From Pedobacter riviphilus (lineage in GTDB: Bacteria; Bacteroidota; Bacteroidia; Sphingobacteriales; Sphingobacteriaceae), in contig NZ_CP061171.1 in assembly GCF_014692875.1 (NCBI RefSeq), positions 1,178,001 through 1,242,000 on the forward strand: a DNA stretch of 64,000 bases, in the 5' to 3' direction. The translations under genes and the position numbers were made by a program. This document shows positions 61,668 to 64,000 of the stretch, in pieces (within the stretch, counting starts at the first letter, position 1; the number at the start of each line of letters is the position of its first letter). The notes beneath the pieces are model-generated. The model had not been told where the DNA came from and did not search any database. It saw only the letters and a program-made list of their open reading frames with translations.

Positions 61668-63620
61668 ATGGAAATGAATAAGAAAAAAATACTTGCACTA
61701 GCTGTCGTTTTCACAGTCTTGTGTAGCATAACATCCTGCAAAAAGTATCTGGACATTGTTCCAGACAACGTTGCTGTGATCGAAAATGCATTCAAACTTC
61801 GTATCGAAGCTGAAAAATATCTCTTTACCTGTTATTCTTACTTACCCAAAAATGGAGATGGCTGGTTCAATGCCGGAATGATGTCTGGTGATGAAATCTG
61901 GTTGCCTCAAGCAGACCGCGCACATTGGCATCCAGCCTTTCAGATAGCCCAAGGAGAGCAAAATAGAAGCAGGCCCTTATTTAATGAATGGGGTGGAGAC
62001 TTAAAAGGAGGGGATGGAAGATATAATTACCTCATGATGTTCAGGGCCATTCGCCATTGCAACATCTTTCTTCAAAACATCAAAGACCCAACAAAAGCGC
62101 CTGATCTGGGAATAGCTGAACGGGAAAGATGGATAGGAGAAGTAGAGTTTTTGAAAGCCTATTATCACTATTACCTGATGAGGATGTATGGCCCTATACC
62201 GCTTATTGATATAAATGCACCAGAATCTTCAGATCCTGAAGGGCTTTATTATAAACGCGCCCCAATAGATGAGACTGTAAATTATCTATCTGCACTTTTA
62301 GATGCGGCAACTGAAAAGCTACCACAACGAATTTCTGATGAGAATAAAGAGTTGGGTAGAATAACCAAACCCATTGCTCTTGCTGTTAAGGCAAAACTTC
62401 TTTTGATGGCAGCAAGTCCGCTATTTAATGGGAATTCGGATTATGCAGGCTTTAAGGATAAAGATAATACGACATTTTTCAATCCGGTATTCGATCTTAA
62501 AAAATGGGAAAAGGCAAGGGATGCAGCCAAAGCAGCAATAGCGTCTGCGGAGCTAAATGGCAGTGCCCTTTATACTTATACTAATGATTCATATGGCTTA
62601 AGCCCAGAAACAAAAACTCAATTGAACATCCGCAATTCGGTAACCACCAGATGGAGTGCTGAGCACGTTTGGGCACTTTCAAACAGTTATTTTGTGAATG
62701 AGGCTCTTTGTATGCCACCAATGGCAGGCATCGCAAATGTAGATAGGTTCCAGTTACAAGGTGTTTGGGGAGCTCCGTTGAAAATTGCGAAAATGTTCTA
62801 CAGCAAAAACGGTGTACCTATTGATGAAGATAAAACGCTGGATTTTGCTAATTATATGCAAACCAGAGTAGCAACTACCGCTGAACGTTTTACAATTGAA
62901 CCTGGATTTGCAACCGCAAGACTTAATTATGACCGTGAACCAAGGTTTTATGCTGATCTGGGCTTCGATGGAAGCAAATGGTACATGAAGGATGCCACCA
63001 GCACAAGTAGCGACATAAACTCGGTATACGTCCAATCAAAAAATGCAGAACGATCTGGATTTGGTCATTTTACCAATTGGAATGAGACTGGTTATTTTAT
63101 TAAAAAACTCGTTCATTGGGAGTCAACTACGAACACCAACAATGCCCCAAGTTGGAAGACCTATCCTTGGCCGGAAATAAGACTGGCTGATCTCTATTTG
63201 ATGTACGCTGAGACTTTGAATGAAGTGGAACCCGGTTCAGCTACTGCAATCAGCTATGTGGACCGCGTGAGAACCAGGGCAGGATTAAAAGGTGTCGTAG
63301 AATCATGGACAAATTATTCCAAGAGCCCATCTAAGTATACCAGCCAGGCTGGGCTTCGAGAAATTATCCGTAGAGAACGCCTGATCGAACTGGCCTTCGA
63401 AGGTCAGCGGTTTTGGGATCTCCGTAGATGGAAACTATCTGGCGAGGAGCTAAATAAAGATATCACCGGACTAAGTGTTTTGGGTAAGACAACTGAGAGT
63501 TATAACATCGAACGGACTATTTTCAGCCAAACATTTATAGCGCCCAGGGATTATTTTTGGCCGATTGGAGACAATGAAATCAGAAAGAACCCAAAACTGG
63601 TAGAGAACCCTGGATGGTAG
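61668..63620 (+). CDS. SusD/RagB-family glycan-binding lipoprotein
   Basis: A 650-residue outer-membrane lipoprotein with lipobox SITSCKKYLDIVP and the tetratricopeptide-rich SusD fold. The N-terminal AFKLRIEAEKYLFTCYSY, the RIEWIGEVEFLKAYYHYYLM-type TPR segment and the C-terminal RRERLIELAFEGQRFWDLRRW signature are all present. It is the lid and binding subunit for the SusC transporter. It is longer than many SusD proteins. Cotranscription is expected, with an 11-base gap. Confidence 0.92.
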   Translation: MEMNKKKILALAVVFTVLCSITSCKKYLDIVPDNVAVIENAFKLRIEAEKYLFTCYSYLPKNGDGWFNAGMMSGDEIWLPQADRAHWHPAFQIAQGEQNRSRPLFNEWGGDLKGGDGRYNYLMMFRAIRHCNIFLQNIKDPTKAPDLGIAERERWIGEVEFLKAYYHYYLMRMYGPIPLIDINAPESSDPEGLYYKRAPIDETVNYLSALLDAATEKLPQRISDENKELGRITKPIALAVKAKLLLMAASPLFNGNSDYAGFKDKDNTTFFNPVFDLKKWEKARDAAKAAIASAELNGSALYTYTNDSYGLSPETKTQLNIRNSVTTRWSAEHVWALSNSYFVNEALCMPPMAGIANVDRFQLQGVWGAPLKIAKMFYSKNGVPIDEDKTLDFANYMQTRVATTAERFTIEPGFATARLNYDREPRFYADLGFDGSKWYMKDATSTSSDINSVYVQSKNAERSGFGHFTNWNETGYFIKKLVHWESTTNTNNAPSWKTYPWPEIRLADLYLMYAETLNEVEPGSATAISYVDRVRTRAGLKGVVESWTNYSKSPSKYTSQAGLREIIRRERLIELAFEGQRFWDLRRWKLSGEELNKDITGLSVLGKTTESYNIERTIFSQTFIAPRDYFWPIGDNEIRKNPKLVENPGW

Positions 63621-63643
63621 TATTTATTTTAAAGATAAAAATC

Positions 63644-64000
63644 ATGAAATCAAAGAAAATAATAAATTACTTATTGCTGTTTACATTGGTATCCGCACTG
63701 TTTTCCTGTAAAGAGGAAGAACTTGGTGGGCCCACAACGCATGACGGAGCTGTTCCTCAAATGGTAAGCAACATTCAGGTTGAAAATCTGAGTGGTAAAG
63801 CGAGAATTACCTATAAACTGCCAAATGACAAGAATTTATTATATGTCAAAGCAGTTTTTAAGTTAGCCAACGGAACTAATTTTGAAGCCAAATCATCCTT
63901 TTATAAAGATACCGTTGTAGTTGAAGGATTTGCTGATACCCTGGAGCATCAGGTCTCACTGTATTCTGTGAGTAGGAGCGAGGTACTTTCGCAACCAACT
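63644..64000 (+). CDS. DUF4959-type surface lipoprotein, 5' end
   Basis: The first 119 codons of a gene that runs off the right edge. A lipoprotein signal (MKSKKIINYLLLFTLVSALFSC, then KEEE) is followed by GAVPQMVSNIQVENLSGKARITYKLPND, the start of the DUF4959 fibronectin-like domain commonly encoded third in SusC/SusD loci. Such proteins usually continue with DUF5000 and an F5/8-type carbohydrate-binding domain, which would lie outside this window. It begins 23 bases after the SusD stop. It is probably a surface glycan-binding protein. Confidence 0.85.
   Translation, partial: MKSKKIINYLLLFTLVSALFSCKEEELGGPTTHDGAVPQMVSNIQVENLSGKARITYKLPNDKNLLYVKAVFKLANGTNFEAKSSFYKDTVVVEGFADTLEHQVSLYSVSRSEVLSQPT

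Noticed and set aside
1..64000. CRISPR arrays, tRNA, rRNA, phage or transposase genes
   Set aside because: None could be recognised by reading; short structured RNAs could still be missed without a covariance-model search.

Overview
The window is chromosomal DNA from a Bacteroidota organism, most likely Sphingobacteriaceae (Pedobacter-like). The signs are AT-rich spacers, promoters of the Bacteroidota TAnnTTTG type, a SusC/SusD pair, many AraC-type regulators, fused ABC-permease/M1-peptidase and LytTR/LytS-type genes, FucP with a UxaA-family dehydratase, and small lipoproteins with a Cys lipobox. No tRNA, rRNA, CRISPR array, phage or transposase gene was recognised.

Layout. 1-6.1 kb: small regulatory and accessory genes (Crp-type regulators, an EamA exporter with a GNAT acetyltransferase, frameshifted LysR and AraC regulators). 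6.1-7.1 kb: secreted esterase. 7.2-14.2 kb: a complete eboABCDEF operon led by a TMEM220-type membrane protein. 14.5-16.9 kb: lipoprotein, AraC regulator and SDR. 16.9-24.7 kb: a CzcCBA-type heavy-metal efflux pump with its own two-component system. 25.0-30.2 kb: L-fucose-type sugar acid catabolism (SDR, UxaA-type dehydratase, FucP, AraC regulator) carrying a relic of a lutC gene. 30.4-36.8 kb: GlxA-type regulator, two DinB proteins, VOC, DoxX, DUF2147, YCF48-type and TerC proteins. 37.3-40.7 kb: dienelactone hydrolase, phosphotransferase, TlpA-type protein and 2OG oxygenase. 40.7-47.6 kb: LytTR/LytS two-component system divergent from an ABC transporter whose permease is fused to an M1 peptidase. 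47.9-54.7 kb: second RND efflux system (TolC, AcrB-type pump, adaptor, AraC regulator). 54.9-57.7 kb: SRPBCC, CPCC and esterase genes. 58.3-64.0 kb: start of a SusC/SusD/DUF4959 glycan-uptake locus running off the end.

The most interesting system is the ebo operon, a known but poorly understood cluster thought to process or move a small metabolite toward the periplasm. The most informative new regulatory signal is in the metal-efflux region: a 16-bp box TTAAAAnnGGATTAAA lies in front of both the response regulator and the outer-membrane factor, with identical spacing to a TAnnTTTG element that abuts the start codon, which suggests leaderless autoregulated transcripts.

Four genes (LysR, AraC, YCF48-type, ABC/M1 fusion) are each broken by one base in a homopolymer run. 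The clustering of this one error type suggests sequencing indels as much as real pseudogenes. Intergenic DNA is rich in small palindromic repeats of several families.
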